From the NCBI GenBank assembly GCA_019429275.1, contig JAHYJC010000034.1, positions 1-51,547 of the forward strand: 51,547 nucleotides of DNA. Reading direction: 5' to 3'. The notes beneath the pieces were generated by a model. It had not been told where the DNA came from, ran no database searches, and worked only from the letters and a program-made list of their open reading frames with translations. This DNA is from Lentimicrobium sp. (GTDB lineage: Bacteria > Bacteroidota > Bacteroidia > Bacteroidales > Lentimicrobiaceae). Below are positions 6,757 through 16,274 of the stretch, piece after piece (positions within the stretch are counted from its first letter, which is position 1; every line of letters starts with the position of its first letter). The position numbers and the translations under genes were made by a program.

Positions 6757-8133
6757 TTAATAAGAAAAAAGATTAATATTACTTGTGCCCCCTGACGACA
6801 TTGTAAAAGTATTTTCAATGGTGTACATTGCGCGCTCAGCATTCTTAGAGCGATATACAATACGATAGTTTCCGGGTTGCAGTACCAGTGTTTCCTGTAA
6901 AATATTCTCTCTAAGATCATAAATCCATTCCAGTTTGTTTCCCCTTTCCACATACAAACTTCCAAATCCGTTTACGCTTTTACGAATAACAACAATTCCG
7001 GGAAGGGGAATATCAACGGTTGTGGTTTTGCCCTGGATGATCCTCACATCATTCATGTATATCCGCGGCAGAGTGAGAATTTCAAGATCATAACTTCCGC
7101 ATAAATACTTTTTGTTGTCACCAAAATTCTGAACATTGAGTGTTTTGCCCTCTCCGCTTTGCCTGACAACTGCATACAGATTCTTTACTATTCTGTCGTT
7201 CGAGCCCACCCTAAGGTTCAGATGACCCTGCGGTGTACTCAGGGTAGCCGTCATATGCTGACCAGGAATTAATGTTATGCTGTCGAGGTAAACCGGTGGT
7301 AATGTGTGAATTACAAGATCATACGTCAGCATGGGATCAAGAACCAGGGTATCGGGGAGTCCCCGGTTATTTAAAGTGTGAATAAAATTGTACTTGACTT
7401 TTCCCGAAGCATGATCGTAAAACGTCATATTGACATTTGTTTCTGATGGCCTGCTGTTGATGTCCAGCAGATTAACCTGCATAGTTGTTGAATTCAGGGC
7501 CTGAACTATAACCGTATTCAGGGCTTTTTGAAAAGCCAGTTCACTGGATGCATCAAAATAAGCTCCCACACAGTTGAATGCATCTTTAAAATCTCTGCCT
7601 ATTCCAATAATAAAAGGTTTCATTGCAATGCCCTGCTTTTGCAGTTTAATTGAAGCAGCACAGGGATCGCCACCACATTCTTCAATTCCATCAGTGATAA
7701 GAATAATAATATTTCTGCAATTTTCGCAGGGTGGAAAATCATTTGCAGCCTGCTCTAATGAATAGGCAATAGGTGTCGTACCTTTGGGTGTCAGGTCAAG
7801 TATTTTAGCTTTTATGAGTGGAATATTTCCCGGTGCAAAAGGAACTTCAAGCCGGGTATCGTAGCAATCGGCTGGTGGAAAGTGCTTTTGATGGCCGTAA
7901 ACTCTAAGTGCAATCTCAAGGTTTTTGTAACCTGCCAGGCTATCCAGCAGATTTACCATCAATTTTTTGGCGATGGTTATCCTCATATCGCTCTGCCACC
8001 TGGCATACATACTCTGCGAGGCATCAAAAACAAATAAAACCCTACTCAATGGTTCATCCTTTTGCTGCTTTTTATTTGCCTGCGCTAAGGTCAGTAAAGG
8101 CAAAAGCAACAAAAAGAGCGTTAATTTCTTCAT
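6757..8133 (-). CDS. Secreted von Willebrand factor A domain protein
   Basis: This 458-residue protein has a signal peptide (residues 1-19) and a VWA domain (about 30-215) with an intact metal-ion-dependent adhesion site: DASQS at residue 37, the Thr in KGTTPIAYS, and the Asp in ILITDGIEE. The second half (about 220-458) contains beta-sandwich-like stretches without a recognised family. VWA proteins of this kind bind protein partners through a divalent cation; no substrate can be inferred. It is a single gene, followed on the opposite strand by the GH3 fusion gene. Cys residues (PADC, CENC, CGGDPC) suggest disulfides in an exported protein. Confidence 0.8.
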   Translation of the reverse strand: MKKLTLFLLLLPLLTLAQANKKQQKDEPLSRVLFVFDASQSMYARWQSDMRITIAKKLMVNLLDSLAGYKNLEIALRVYGHQKHFPPADCYDTRLEVPFAPGNIPLIKAKILDLTPKGTTPIAYSLEQAANDFPPCENCRNIIILITDGIEECGGDPCAASIKLQKQGIAMKPFIIGIGRDFKDAFNCVGAYFDASSELAFQKALNTVIVQALNSTTMQVNLLDINSRPSETNVNMTFYDHASGKVKYNFIHTLNNRGLPDTLVLDPMLTYDLVIHTLPPVYLDSITLIPGQHMTATLSTPQGHLNLRVGSNDRIVKNLYAVVRQSGEGKTLNVQNFGDNKKYLCGSYDLEILTLPRIYMNDVRIIQGKTTTVDIPLPGIVVIRKSVNGFGSLYVERGNKLEWIYDLRENILQETLVLQPGNYRIVYRSKNAERAMYTIENTFTMSSGGTSNINLFSY

Positions 8134-8342
8134 TTAGCGGAATTTCAGTTTTCTTTTGTAAAGCGCAAAAGTCGGAAGTATTATTGCACCTCACTGAAAA
8201 AAATCTTAGAATAATGCGAATATATATCTTTTTAAGAATCTCCGGTCTTAAAAATGCAAAAAATAAATTAAAATGATCAGGAATCACTGTATTTTTGGCG
8301 TGAAATAAACCAATACTCTCTCAGGAACAAGTCAGCAAGGAT

Positions 8343-11291
8343 ATGAAATTCAGGCATTCATTTATTATTATTCTTTTAGCACTTATCAACGTTCTATTTA
8401 GTCAGTTAGTCAGGGCGCAATCACAAAAAACCCAAACCCAAAAAAATTCGGCTTTCTGGGTTGATTCCGTTTTTAACAGTCTAACCGCCGATGAAAGAAT
8501 AGCTCAGCTTATAATGATAAGGGCATATTCAAACAAGGATGAAAAATACAATCAGGAACTTATAAAACTTATCTCTGATTTAAATATTGGTGGCGTCTGC
8601 TTTTTTCAGGGAGGCCCGGTCAGACAGGCAAATCTTACAAACCGGATACAACAAAATGTAGAAACACCTGTATTTGTCTCAATCGATGCAGAGTGGGGTC
8701 CGGGGATGCGGCTCGACAGCGTATTGAATTTTCCAAAACAAATGACCTTAGGGGCAATCAGCGACAACAGTCTGATTTATGATATGGGAAAAGAGGTAGC
8801 AAGGCAGCTGAAAAGATTTGGTGTTCACATGAATTTCGCTCCAGTTGCCGACATCAACAATAATCCGGCAAATCCGGTCATCAATGCAAGATCATTTGGC
8901 GAAAACAGGCAAAATGTCGCTGAAAAATCGTATTGGTATATGAAAGGCATGCAGGATGAAGGCATCATTGCAGTGGCGAAGCATTTTCCGGGTCATGGCG
9001 ATACCGGAACCGATTCTCATTACACACTTCCTGTGGTTGACAAACTAAAATCTACCCTTGATTCTCTCGAAATTTTTCCTTTCAATTATTTGATTAACAG
9101 AGGACTAAAAGGAATGATGATTGCTCACTTAAAAGTGCCGGCACTTGACGACTCTCCCAGCTCTATTTCTTCGCTTTCAAAGCCTGTTATTACGGGAATA
9201 CTGCGCAATCAGCTGGGTTTTGATGGCATGGTCATCACCGATGGCATGGATATGAAAGGCCTTACTGATTTTGCCGATCCTCTGATGGCTGAGGTATTGG
9301 CACTTGATGCAGGAAATGATATCTTGTTACTTCCGTCAAATGCAAAATCAGCCATCATAAATATCAGGAAAGCCATTGAAAAGAAACTGATTACCCAGGA
9401 ATTAATAGACTCCAAGTGCCGGAGGGTTCTTCAGTGGAAATTTAAATCAGGCCTAGCTGCATTTAATATGATTCAAACCATCAATCTTACCGAAGATCTG
9501 AATTCAGACAAAACAGAGCAAATCATTCACAATGCAAATGCATGCGCCATCACACTTCTCAGCGACCGGTTTAACACAATTCCACTGAAATCACTGGATA
9601 CCCTTCGAATTGCTACACTCGCCATTGGAGATACCGTGCTGACTCCTTTTCAGCAGCGACTGAACAATTACTCTCCAGTCACTCATTTTAACCTTGGTAA
9701 AGAGCCCACAAAGGCCGATTGCGATTTAGTGATTCGACGCTTACAAAATTATGATCTTGTGATTACCGGATTTGTTCAAACAAGCGATTTACCCAAACGA
9801 AATTTCGGAATTAGCAGGCAGGCGGCAGCATTGGTAGATTCATTGGCTGTAAAACAGAAAGTTATTTTAACATTGTTTACGAGTCCATATAGCGTTGGAA
9901 TGTTCAAACGGCTTAACGAAATGGCAGCCGTAATAGTCTCATATCAGGACAATGGCTCAATGCAGGATCTTACAGCTCAGGCAATATTTGGCGGATCACC
10001 AATCACTGGCAGGCTGCCTGTGAGTGCAAACAGAGAATGGACTGAGGGGCATGGAATAAGCAGAAATGAAGTAATCAGGGTTTCGTTTGCAAAGCCAAAT
10101 CTGGCTGGTTTTTCTTCAGAAAAGTTGAAGGAAGTTGATGAAATTGTACTGGAAGGACTCAACGAAAAAGCCTATCCGGGTGCTCAGATTGTTGTTATAA
10201 AGGATGGCACAGTAGTCTTAAACAAGGCATATGGTTCCATAACTTATGAATCTGTGGATCCTCTGAAAACAGATGATATATTCGATCTGGCTTCACTGAC
10301 AAAAATTCTGGCCACAACACTTGCAACCATGAAACTAACCGAAGAAGGGCTGATTGAGCCAGACAGACGGTTAAGCTACTACTATAAACCATTGCATTAT
10401 ACCAATAAAAATGAACTGATAATCAGAGATATACTTGCACATCAAGCCAAACTGATACCCTATATCCCTTTCTGGAAAAAGGCGATGGATGGCGATATCC
10501 TGAAATCCGATTTATTCGGAGCTCATTTCAGCATTAACTTTACTCACCGGGTGGCAGATGGAATTTATTTGAAGGATGAATATCCGGATGCCATTATTGA
10601 TTCTATAATTAATACACCTTTACTTACAAAAACTGATTACAAATACAGCGACCTGGGTTTTATCTTGCTGTCACGAGCTATTGAAGACATTACCAATCAG
10701 CCGATAAACAGCTATTTGCATCGTAATTTCTATGATAAACTGGGATTGAGCACCATGGGCTACCATCCCCGCGACAGATTTAGCCTTAGCCGCATTGCCC
10801 CAACCGAGAATGACACCATTTTCAGGAAACAACTCGTGCATGGCGATGTGCATGATCAGACAGCAGCCTTGATGGGAGGCGTGGCAGGGCATGCCGGCTT
10901 GTTCTCTCATGCATTAGATGTGGCTGTACTTATGCAAATGTTGCTGAACGGAGGTGTTTATGGTGGTGACACCCTGCTTGATGCAAAAGTTATAAGTGAC
11001 TTTACAGGTGTTCAGTACATTCTGGAAAAAAACAGGAGAGGCGCAGGATTTGACAAGCCCGCTCTTTTGCCAAAACAGCCATCGCCAGCCTGTGCTTCGG
11101 CATCGCCACGAAGTTTCGGACATAGCGGTTTTACAGGCACTTATACATGGGCTGATCCCGAAAATAACCTTGTGTATGTATTCCTGAGTAACCGCGTTTA
11201 CCCGAATGCAGAAAATACCACAATCACAAGTCTCAGCATTCGAACCCGCATTCATCAGGCAATTTACGATGCAATCATAAAAACAAAATAA
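8343..11291 (+). CDS. GH3 beta-N-acetylglucosaminidase fused to a class C beta-lactamase-like serine hydrolase
   Basis: This 982-residue protein has a signal peptide (about residues 1-25). Residues 45-375 are a glycoside hydrolase family 3 domain with KHFPGHGDTGTDSHYTLP, the NagZ-type Lys-His-Phe-x-Gly-His loop, and the nucleophile Asp in VITDGMDMKG (near residue 300). A second GH3 region follows to about 570. Residues 600-980 are a serine hydrolase of the beta-lactamase/penicillin-binding fold, with SLTK (SxxK, near 650), YSD as the second motif and HSGFTG as the KTG-like motif. The two activities suggest cell-wall glycan and peptide turnover in the periplasm. This architecture is known in Bacteroidota. 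It is followed after 25 bases by tpx on the same strand. Confidence 0.88.
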   Translation: MKFRHSFIIILLALINVLFSQLVRAQSQKTQTQKNSAFWVDSVFNSLTADERIAQLIMIRAYSNKDEKYNQELIKLISDLNIGGVCFFQGGPVRQANLTNRIQQNVETPVFVSIDAEWGPGMRLDSVLNFPKQMTLGAISDNSLIYDMGKEVARQLKRFGVHMNFAPVADINNNPANPVINARSFGENRQNVAEKSYWYMKGMQDEGIIAVAKHFPGHGDTGTDSHYTLPVVDKLKSTLDSLEIFPFNYLINRGLKGMMIAHLKVPALDDSPSSISSLSKPVITGILRNQLGFDGMVITDGMDMKGLTDFADPLMAEVLALDAGNDILLLPSNAKSAIINIRKAIEKKLITQELIDSKCRRVLQWKFKSGLAAFNMIQTINLTEDLNSDKTEQIIHNANACAITLLSDRFNTIPLKSLDTLRIATLAIGDTVLTPFQQRLNNYSPVTHFNLGKEPTKADCDLVIRRLQNYDLVITGFVQTSDLPKRNFGISRQAAALVDSLAVKQKVILTLFTSPYSVGMFKRLNEMAAVIVSYQDNGSMQDLTAQAIFGGSPITGRLPVSANREWTEGHGISRNEVIRVSFAKPNLAGFSSEKLKEVDEIVLEGLNEKAYPGAQIVVIKDGTVVLNKAYGSITYESVDPLKTDDIFDLASLTKILATTLATMKLTEEGLIEPDRRLSYYYKPLHYTNKNELIIRDILAHQAKLIPYIPFWKKAMDGDILKSDLFGAHFSINFTHRVADGIYLKDEYPDAIIDSIINTPLLTKTDYKYSDLGFILLSRAIEDITNQPINSYLHRNFYDKLGLSTMGYHPRDRFSLSRIAPTENDTIFRKQLVHGDVHDQTAALMGGVAGHAGLFSHALDVAVLMQMLLNGGVYGGDTLLDAKVISDFTGVQYILEKNRRGAGFDKPALLPKQPSPACASASPRSFGHSGFTGTYTWADPENNLVYVFLSNRVYPNAENTTITSLSIRTRIHQAIYDAIIKTK

Positions 11292-11316
11292 TTTAAACCA
11301 ACATAAAACTGACATT

Positions 11317-11814
11317 ATGGCAACAATTACACTTGCAGGTAACCCGATAAACACCATTGGGAATCTGCCTTCAGTAGGCTCAAAAGCCCCTGATTTCAAA
11401 CTTGTTAAATCCGATCTGTCTGTGGTTATGCTTCAGGACTTCGAAGGTAAAAAACTGGTTCTGAACATTTTTCCGAGTCTTGATACTGGTATTTGTGCTT
11501 CTTCGGTAAGACATTTCAACGCTGCAGCCGGTAAATTAGAAAACACAGTAGTACTTTGCATATCAAAAGATCTGCCCTTTGCACATGGCCGTTTTTGCGC
11601 AGCCGAAGGGCTTAATAATGTTGTTACAGCCTCCGATTTTCGTGAAGGCTCCTTTGGCAAAGATTATGGAGTTACCATAATTGATGAAGCTTTCGAAGGG
11701 TTACTTTCACGTTCCGTTGTAGTACTGGATGAGAATGGCATAGTAAAATATACAGAGCAAGTCCCTGAAATTGCCCAGGAGCCTGATTATGAAGCTGCCC
11801 TGAAAGCAGTTTAA
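11317..11814 (+). CDS. tpx: Thiol peroxidase
   Basis: This 165-residue atypical 2-Cys peroxiredoxin reduces hydrogen and organic peroxides using thioredoxin. The peroxidatic cysteine is C60 in SLDTGICASSVR and the resolving cysteine is C94 in HGRFCAAEG, both in the positions expected of Tpx. The N-terminus (TLAGNPINTIGNLP) also fits the family. Full length, no signal peptide. It may be read through from the GH3 gene 25 bases upstream and is followed by a terminator hairpin. Confidence 0.96.
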   Translation: MATITLAGNPINTIGNLPSVGSKAPDFKLVKSDLSVVMLQDFEGKKLVLNIFPSLDTGICASSVRHFNAAAGKLENTVVLCISKDLPFAHGRFCAAEGLNNVVTASDFREGSFGKDYGVTIIDEAFEGLLSRSVVVLDENGIVKYTEQVPEIAQEPDYEAALKAV

Positions 11815-11859
11815 TATTAACTGATAAGTTTGAACATTGAACACCTTTGTCTTCTTAAT

Positions 11860-11906
11860 AAATTAGATTTAATCTTTCAGAGTGAAAATTTAAATCTAAT
11901 TTTTTA
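11860..11906 (+). terminator. Rho-independent terminator after tpx
   Basis: AAATTAGATTTAA (11860-11872) pairs perfectly with TTAAATCTAATTT (11890-11902), and a TTTC/GAAA inner stem lies in the loop. A T-run follows. It lies 46 bases after the tpx stop. Confidence 0.75.
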
Positions 11907-12006
11907 AGCATTATGGCATGGTATTGGACAAAATGCTTTTTCAGAATCCGTCAAAGTTTAACTTTCAAAATAAACCCTTAAATTTAACGCAGCAAAAATC
12001 AATATT

Positions 12007-12675
12007 ATGCAAAATGAATTCAGAAAATATGCCACACGGCATCTCGGCATCAGCAGTCTGACGCTTGATCGCTTTACTTCACAGGTTTCAGGATACATCT
12101 CCCCTACCATCATTGAAGAACGCCAGTTGAATATTGCAACCATGGATGTGTTTTCGCGACTTATGATGGACAGAATTATATTTCTTGGGGTTCCAGTTGA
12201 CGATTACGTTGCCAACATTATACAGGCACAATTGCTCTTCCTCGAATCGGTTGATCCGAAAAAAGATATTCAAATCTACCTGAATACCCCTGGAGGTTCA
12301 GTGTATGCCGGCCTTGGCATTTATGATACCATGCAATATATTTCACCCGATGTAGCCACCATTTGTACCGGGATGGCCGCATCTATGGGCGCTGTGCTGC
12401 TTTGCGCAGGAACACCGGGAAAACGAACTGCTCTGAAACACTCACGTATTCTCATTCATCAGCCAATGGGTGGCGCTCAGGGGCAGGCTTCTGATATTGA
12501 AATTACAACCCGCGAAATAGTCAAACTAAAAAAAGAACTCTATGACATAATTGCAGAGCATTCAGGCCAGACCTTTAAAAAAATAGAGAAAGATTCTGAC
12601 CGTGATTTCTGGATGACGGCAAAAGAGGCCAAAGAATACGGAATGATTGATGAAGTTCTGGTAAGGGGCAAATAA
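12007..12675 (+). CDS. clpP: ATP-dependent Clp protease proteolytic subunit
   Basis: This 222-residue serine peptidase forms the tetradecameric chamber that degrades proteins fed by ClpX or ClpA-type ATPases. The catalytic triad is visible: S126 in GMAASMGA, H151 in HQPMGG and D200 in DRDFW. Length and the N-terminal extension are usual for Bacteroidota ClpP. clpX follows 188 bases downstream, but a terminator and a separate -7 element lie between them. Confidence 0.97.
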   Translation: MQNEFRKYATRHLGISSLTLDRFTSQVSGYISPTIIEERQLNIATMDVFSRLMMDRIIFLGVPVDDYVANIIQAQLLFLESVDPKKDIQIYLNTPGGSVYAGLGIYDTMQYISPDVATICTGMAASMGAVLLCAGTPGKRTALKHSRILIHQPMGGAQGQASDIEITTREIVKLKKELYDIIAEHSGQTFKKIEKDSDRDFWMTAKEAKEYGMIDEVLVRGK

Positions 12676-12707
12676 ATCATTTCCAAAAGTTTAATTTTTT
12701 ATATCAG

Positions 12708-12742
12708 AAAAAGGCCATCATACTTAATGTTGGCTTTTTTCT
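12708..12742 (+). terminator. Terminator between clpP and clpX
   Basis: A hairpin with arms GGCCATCAT and ATGTTGGCTT (one mismatch) is flanked by an A-run on the 5' side and TTTTTTCTTT on the 3' side, 33 bases after the clpP stop. With the promoter element at 12789 it argues that clpX has its own transcript. Confidence 0.65.
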
Positions 12743-12788
12743 TTAATCAATATCCAAATAGTCTTAACAGGGATAGCAGAGTTTTAAT

Positions 12789-12796
12789 TAACTTTG
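12789..12796 (+). promoter_or_regulatory. Bacteroidota -7 element for clpX
   Basis: TAACTTTG matches the TAnnTTTG -7 consensus of Bacteroidota sigma-A promoters, 67 bases upstream of the clpX start codon. No clear -33 TTG is seen at the usual spacing. Confidence 0.45.
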
Positions 12797-12863
12797 CAAA
12801 AAATAGCGATGACTGAATTACTTTCGTCTAAAGTGTTGATTAATAAAAAATTACCATACCTCC

Positions 12864-14093
12864 ATGGCTAAAAAAGAAGAAAGATGCTCATTTTGCGGAC
12901 GGCCCAAAAGTGAAAGCAATATGCTCATCTCAGGTATAGATGCTCATATATGTGATTTTTGTGTTGAGCAGGCAAGAGAAATCTTACAGGAAGAAATGAG
13001 ACCTGGCAAAAAACAGGTATTTCCAAAAGTAAAATTACGCAAACCTGCTGAAATAAAAGAATTTCTCGACCAGTATGTTATCGGTCAGGATGATGCAAAA
13101 AAAATACTTTCTGTTGCTGTATACAACCACTACAAGAGAATTGACCAACCGGCAACGCGTGATGATGTTGAAATTGAAAAATCAAATATTATCCTTATCG
13201 GTGAAACCGGAACAGGCAAAACCCTTCTTGCGCGTACCATTGCCAGACTGCTTCATGTCCCTTTCTGTATTGCCGACGCTACGGTTCTTACAGAAGCAGG
13301 TTATGTAGGCGAAGATGTAGAAAGCATTCTTACCCGTTTGCTGCAATCGGCCGACTATGATGTTGCAGCGGCAGAAAGAGGAATTGTTTTTATTGATGAA
13401 ATAGATAAAATTGCCCGTAAAAGCGACAATCCCAGCATTACAAGAGACGTTTCGGGCGAAGGTGTTCAACAGGCTATGCTCAAGTTGCTTGAAGGTACAA
13501 TTGTAAATGTACCGCCACAGGGAGGAAGAAAGCATCCTGAACAAAAAATGATTCAAATCAACACTCAAAATGTGCTTTTTGTCGCCGGTGGTGCTTTTGA
13601 TGGCATTGAAAAAAAGATTGCTGCACGCATGAATACCAATGTAATTGGTTATGCATCAGGCAAAGAGCAGGAAGAAATTGACCGGAGTAACCTTTTGCAA
13701 TATGTTGCTCCGCAAGACCTGAAAAGTTACGGACTTATTCCCGAATTGGTCGGGCGCCTTCCGGTGGTTACTTACCTTAGCCCACTTAGCCGCGAAGTCC
13801 TAATAAAAATTCTTACAGAACCTAAAAACTCACTGGTAAAGCAATTTATCAAGCTTTTTGAAATGGACGGTATTAAACTGTCATTTCAAACAGATTCATT
13901 TGAATATATTGTTGACAAAGCCATTGAGTTTAAATTGGGTGCCCGGGGCTTGCGTTCCATGATGGAAGCAATACTCATGGATGCAATGTTTGAAATGCCA
14001 TCCAAAGAATCGGCAAAAACACTTGTTGTCAATCGCGAATATGCCAAAAAGAAACTCAGCAAAACAAACATGTCGAGGCTTAAGGTTGCTTAG
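12864..14093 (+). CDS. clpX: ATP-dependent Clp protease ATP-binding subunit ClpX
   Basis: This 409-residue AAA+ unfoldase recognises tagged substrates and translocates them into ClpP. The N-terminal zinc-binding domain has the four cysteines C-x2-C...C-x2-C (CSFC and CDFC, residues 8-33). The Walker A motif is GETGTGKT, Walker B is [10 protein letters not shown], and the C-terminal sensor region reads [12 protein letters not shown]. It is full length, with no internal disruption, and is paired with clpP just upstream. Confidence 0.97.
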   Translation: MAKKEERCSFCGRPKSESNMLISGIDAHICDFCVEQAREILQEEMRPGKKQVFPKVKLRKPAEIKEFLDQYVIGQDDAKKILSVAVYNHYKRIDQPATRDDVEIEKSNIILIGETGTGKTLLARTIARLLHVPFCIADATVLTEAGYVGEDVESILTRLLQSADYDVAAAERGIVFIDEIDKIARKSDNPSITRDVSGEGVQQAMLKLLEGTIVNVPPQGGRKHPEQKMIQINTQNVLFVAGGAFDGIEKKIAARMNTNVIGYASGKEQEEIDRSNLLQYVAPQDLKSYGLIPELVGRLPVVTYLSPLSREVLIKILTEPKNSLVKQFIKLFEMDGIKLSFQTDSFEYIVDKAIEFKLGARGLRSMMEAILMDAMFEMPSKESAKTLVVNREYAKKKLSKTNMSRLKVA

Positions 14094-14198
14094 TATTCTG
14101 TTTTTTGAAAAATAATTTTCTTTGACTCAGGATAAGTTTTACCGGGAATTTCGGCACTGTATTTGTGATTCCACTTTAAATCTTAATTTTATCAGTGA

Positions 14199-14780
14199 GT
14201 GAATCGCCTGTTTTTTTTAACGCTGATTATGTTTTCCCTGTTTACTCAGGCGAAGGCTCAAAACATTGACCTTATTGTAGTCAAAGCAAGGATTATTGAT
14301 GGTGACACCATACCCTATATTGAATTACCTCAGGTAAATGTTCATGGTTATATTATTTTTAAAAGTCCGGCCGATCAGCGCCGCTTCGAGAAACTAGTCA
14401 GAAATGTCAAGAAAGTATATCCCTATGCCCGTCTTGCAGGTGTAAAGCTGAATGAATATGATGCAATGATGGCTGGTCTTAATGAAAAAGAGCAGAAAAA
14501 ACTGTTTAAGAGAGCAGAAGACGAACTGAAAGCAGAATTTGGCGAAGAACTTAAAGCACTGAATTTTACACAGGGAAAAATCCTGCTAAAACTTGTCGAT
14601 CGTGAAACCGGGAATCCCACCTATCACATTGTAAAAGAGTTACGAGGAAGTATAGCTGCTTTTTTCTGGCAAAGCCTAAGTCGGCTTTTTGGTTATAACC
14701 TAAAAGAAAAATATGACCCTGAAGGTAAGGATCGCGACATTGAAGCCATTGTTCAAATGATTGAAAACGGACTTATCTGA
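14199..14780 (+). CDS. DUF4294-family exported protein
   Basis: This 193-residue protein starts at GTG and has a signal peptide ending TQAKAQ. The mature sequence contains GDTIPYIELPQVNVHG, then PADQRRFEKLVRNVKKVYPYA and TYHIVKELRGSIAAFFWQSLSRLFG, which matches the DUF4294 family common in Bacteroidota. It is helical, basic and charged in its middle part. No enzymatic motif is seen and the function is unknown. It stands alone between clpX and a convergent sugar transferase gene. The GTG start is preferred because it gives a complete signal peptide. Confidence 0.82.
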   Translation: MNRLFFLTLIMFSLFTQAKAQNIDLIVVKARIIDGDTIPYIELPQVNVHGYIIFKSPADQRRFEKLVRNVKKVYPYARLAGVKLNEYDAMMAGLNEKEQKKLFKRAEDELKAEFGEELKALNFTQGKILLKLVDRETGNPTYHIVKELRGSIAAFFWQSLSRLFGYNLKEKYDPEGKDRDIEAIVQMIENGLI

Positions 14781-14855
14781 CAGGTCTTCTGATTCATAGA
14801 GAAATATCCTTTGAAATTTATAGGTGAAGTGTAGTAGGAGATTTTTTCTTTCCAA

Positions 14856-16274
14856 CTATTTTCCTCTACCCTGCAGAACAATCAAAACCGTATAAATAAG
14901 TATTTTAAAATCCATTGCCAATGACATGTTTTCAATATAGAGAATGTCAAATTTCAATCTTTCAATCATTTCATCAACGTTTTCGGCATAACCGTATTTG
15001 ACCTGCCCCCACGAGGTTATACCGGGTTTCACTTTCTGTAATAAGCGATAATGCGGGGCACGCTTAACTATCTGATCAATAAAATACTGACGTTCAGGTC
15101 TGGGCCCAACCAACGACATATCACCTAGCAGAACTGACCAGAACTGAGGGATTTCATCAAGCCTCACCTTTCTTAAAAATCTGCCAAAAGGTGTTATGCG
15201 GGGATCTTCTTTTGACGATAACTGGGGTACGCCACCTTTTTCTGCATCCACATACATACTTCGAAACTTTATCATGGTGAAAGGTTTACCATGAATTCCC
15301 ATTCTGGGTTGCCTGTACAATATTGGCCCTCTGGAGGTCAGTTTAATACCAACTGCAACAAAAATATAGGCAGGAATAAGAATAATCATTGCAATTATTG
15401 AGGCCGAAACATCAATAATTCTTTTCAGTGATTTTTGCCAGGCTGGCATCAGATCGGGAGAAATCTGAAGCAATGGTGCATGAAAAATAGAAGTTGATTT
15501 GATGGTTCCCAGCAAATAGTCCTGCATATCAGGAATCACCTTGATTACTACATTGGTATCTTCAACCTCGGTAATGATCTGTTCAATGGTTTTTACCTCT
15601 GAACGTTCTATGGCAATGACTACTTCTTCCACGTTGTTCTCCTTTATTATCTGTTTTAAATCACTGATCTGACCCAGGTGTTTCAGGTATTTTTCAAGCT
15701 TATAGTCTTTATAAGGTGCAGCATTAACAAATCCTATGAATTTGTTTCCACCCGATTTTTCCTGATTTTCAATTTCATTAAAGATGGATATGGCGTTGCC
15801 ATTACTTCCTACAATGATGGTATTGAAACCAATAATTTTGTGATGAATCTTATAAGCAGTGATAGAGGTCAGGATGAGCCGGAATAGATAGGTAGGAAGA
15901 AAATGTAATCCGAATAAAATCAAAACTGATTCGTAATAATTGCGGTACGAAACAATTGTATCGTCAAGAATAAGTGCAAAAAACAAGATAATAACGCCAA
16001 GAATTGTAATCTGCAGCGTCTGGCCAAGTTCTTTGAGGCGCGATTTCCTGTAGATACGCCTGTAAGTGCCAATCATAATATACAAACACAGCCAGAAAAC
16101 CGGAATAAAAATTAAGCCATAAATAAGATTTGGATCTTTATAAATTACTTCGGGGTATTCAAAAACATTAGGATCTACAGCGTATTTACGATACACGAAA
16201 AAAAGGCCCCAGGCCAATATGGCTGAAATTAAATCTGCAACAACATAGCGCGCTACCTGTAATTTTTTATTCAT
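14856..16274 (-). CDS. Undecaprenyl-phosphate sugar phosphotransferase (WcaJ/WbaP type)
   Basis: This 472-residue membrane protein has four N-terminal transmembrane segments (residues 10-140), a Rossmann-like CoA-binding_3 domain (about 145-270) and a C-terminal bacterial sugar transferase domain. The catalytic part begins with KRIIDVSASIIAMI and includes RQPRMGIHGKPFTMIKFRSM, LRKVRLDEIPQFWSVLLGDMSLVGPRPE and KPGITSWGQV, all hallmarks of the family. It transfers a sugar-1-phosphate to undecaprenyl phosphate, the first step of polysaccharide or glycan assembly. It overlaps the upstream lipoprotein gene by 4 bases. No other polysaccharide genes are adjacent. Confidence 0.92.
   Translation of the reverse strand: MNKKLQVARYVVADLISAILAWGLFFVYRKYAVDPNVFEYPEVIYKDPNLIYGLIFIPVFWLCLYIMIGTYRRIYRKSRLKELGQTLQITILGVIILFFALILDDTIVSYRNYYESVLILFGLHFLPTYLFRLILTSITAYKIHHKIIGFNTIIVGSNGNAISIFNEIENQEKSGGNKFIGFVNAAPYKDYKLEKYLKHLGQISDLKQIIKENNVEEVVIAIERSEVKTIEQIITEVEDTNVVIKVIPDMQDYLLGTIKSTSIFHAPLLQISPDLMPAWQKSLKRIIDVSASIIAMIILIPAYIFVAVGIKLTSRGPILYRQPRMGIHGKPFTMIKFRSMYVDAEKGGVPQLSSKEDPRITPFGRFLRKVRLDEIPQFWSVLLGDMSLVGPRPERQYFIDQIVKRAPHYRLLQKVKPGITSWGQVKYGYAENVDEMIERLKFDILYIENMSLAMDFKILIYTVLIVLQGRGK

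Noticed and set aside
10914-11399. 161-codon minus-strand frame across the GH3 fusion end and tpx start
   Set aside because: It overlaps two clearly real genes on the other strand, and its protein has no recognisable family.
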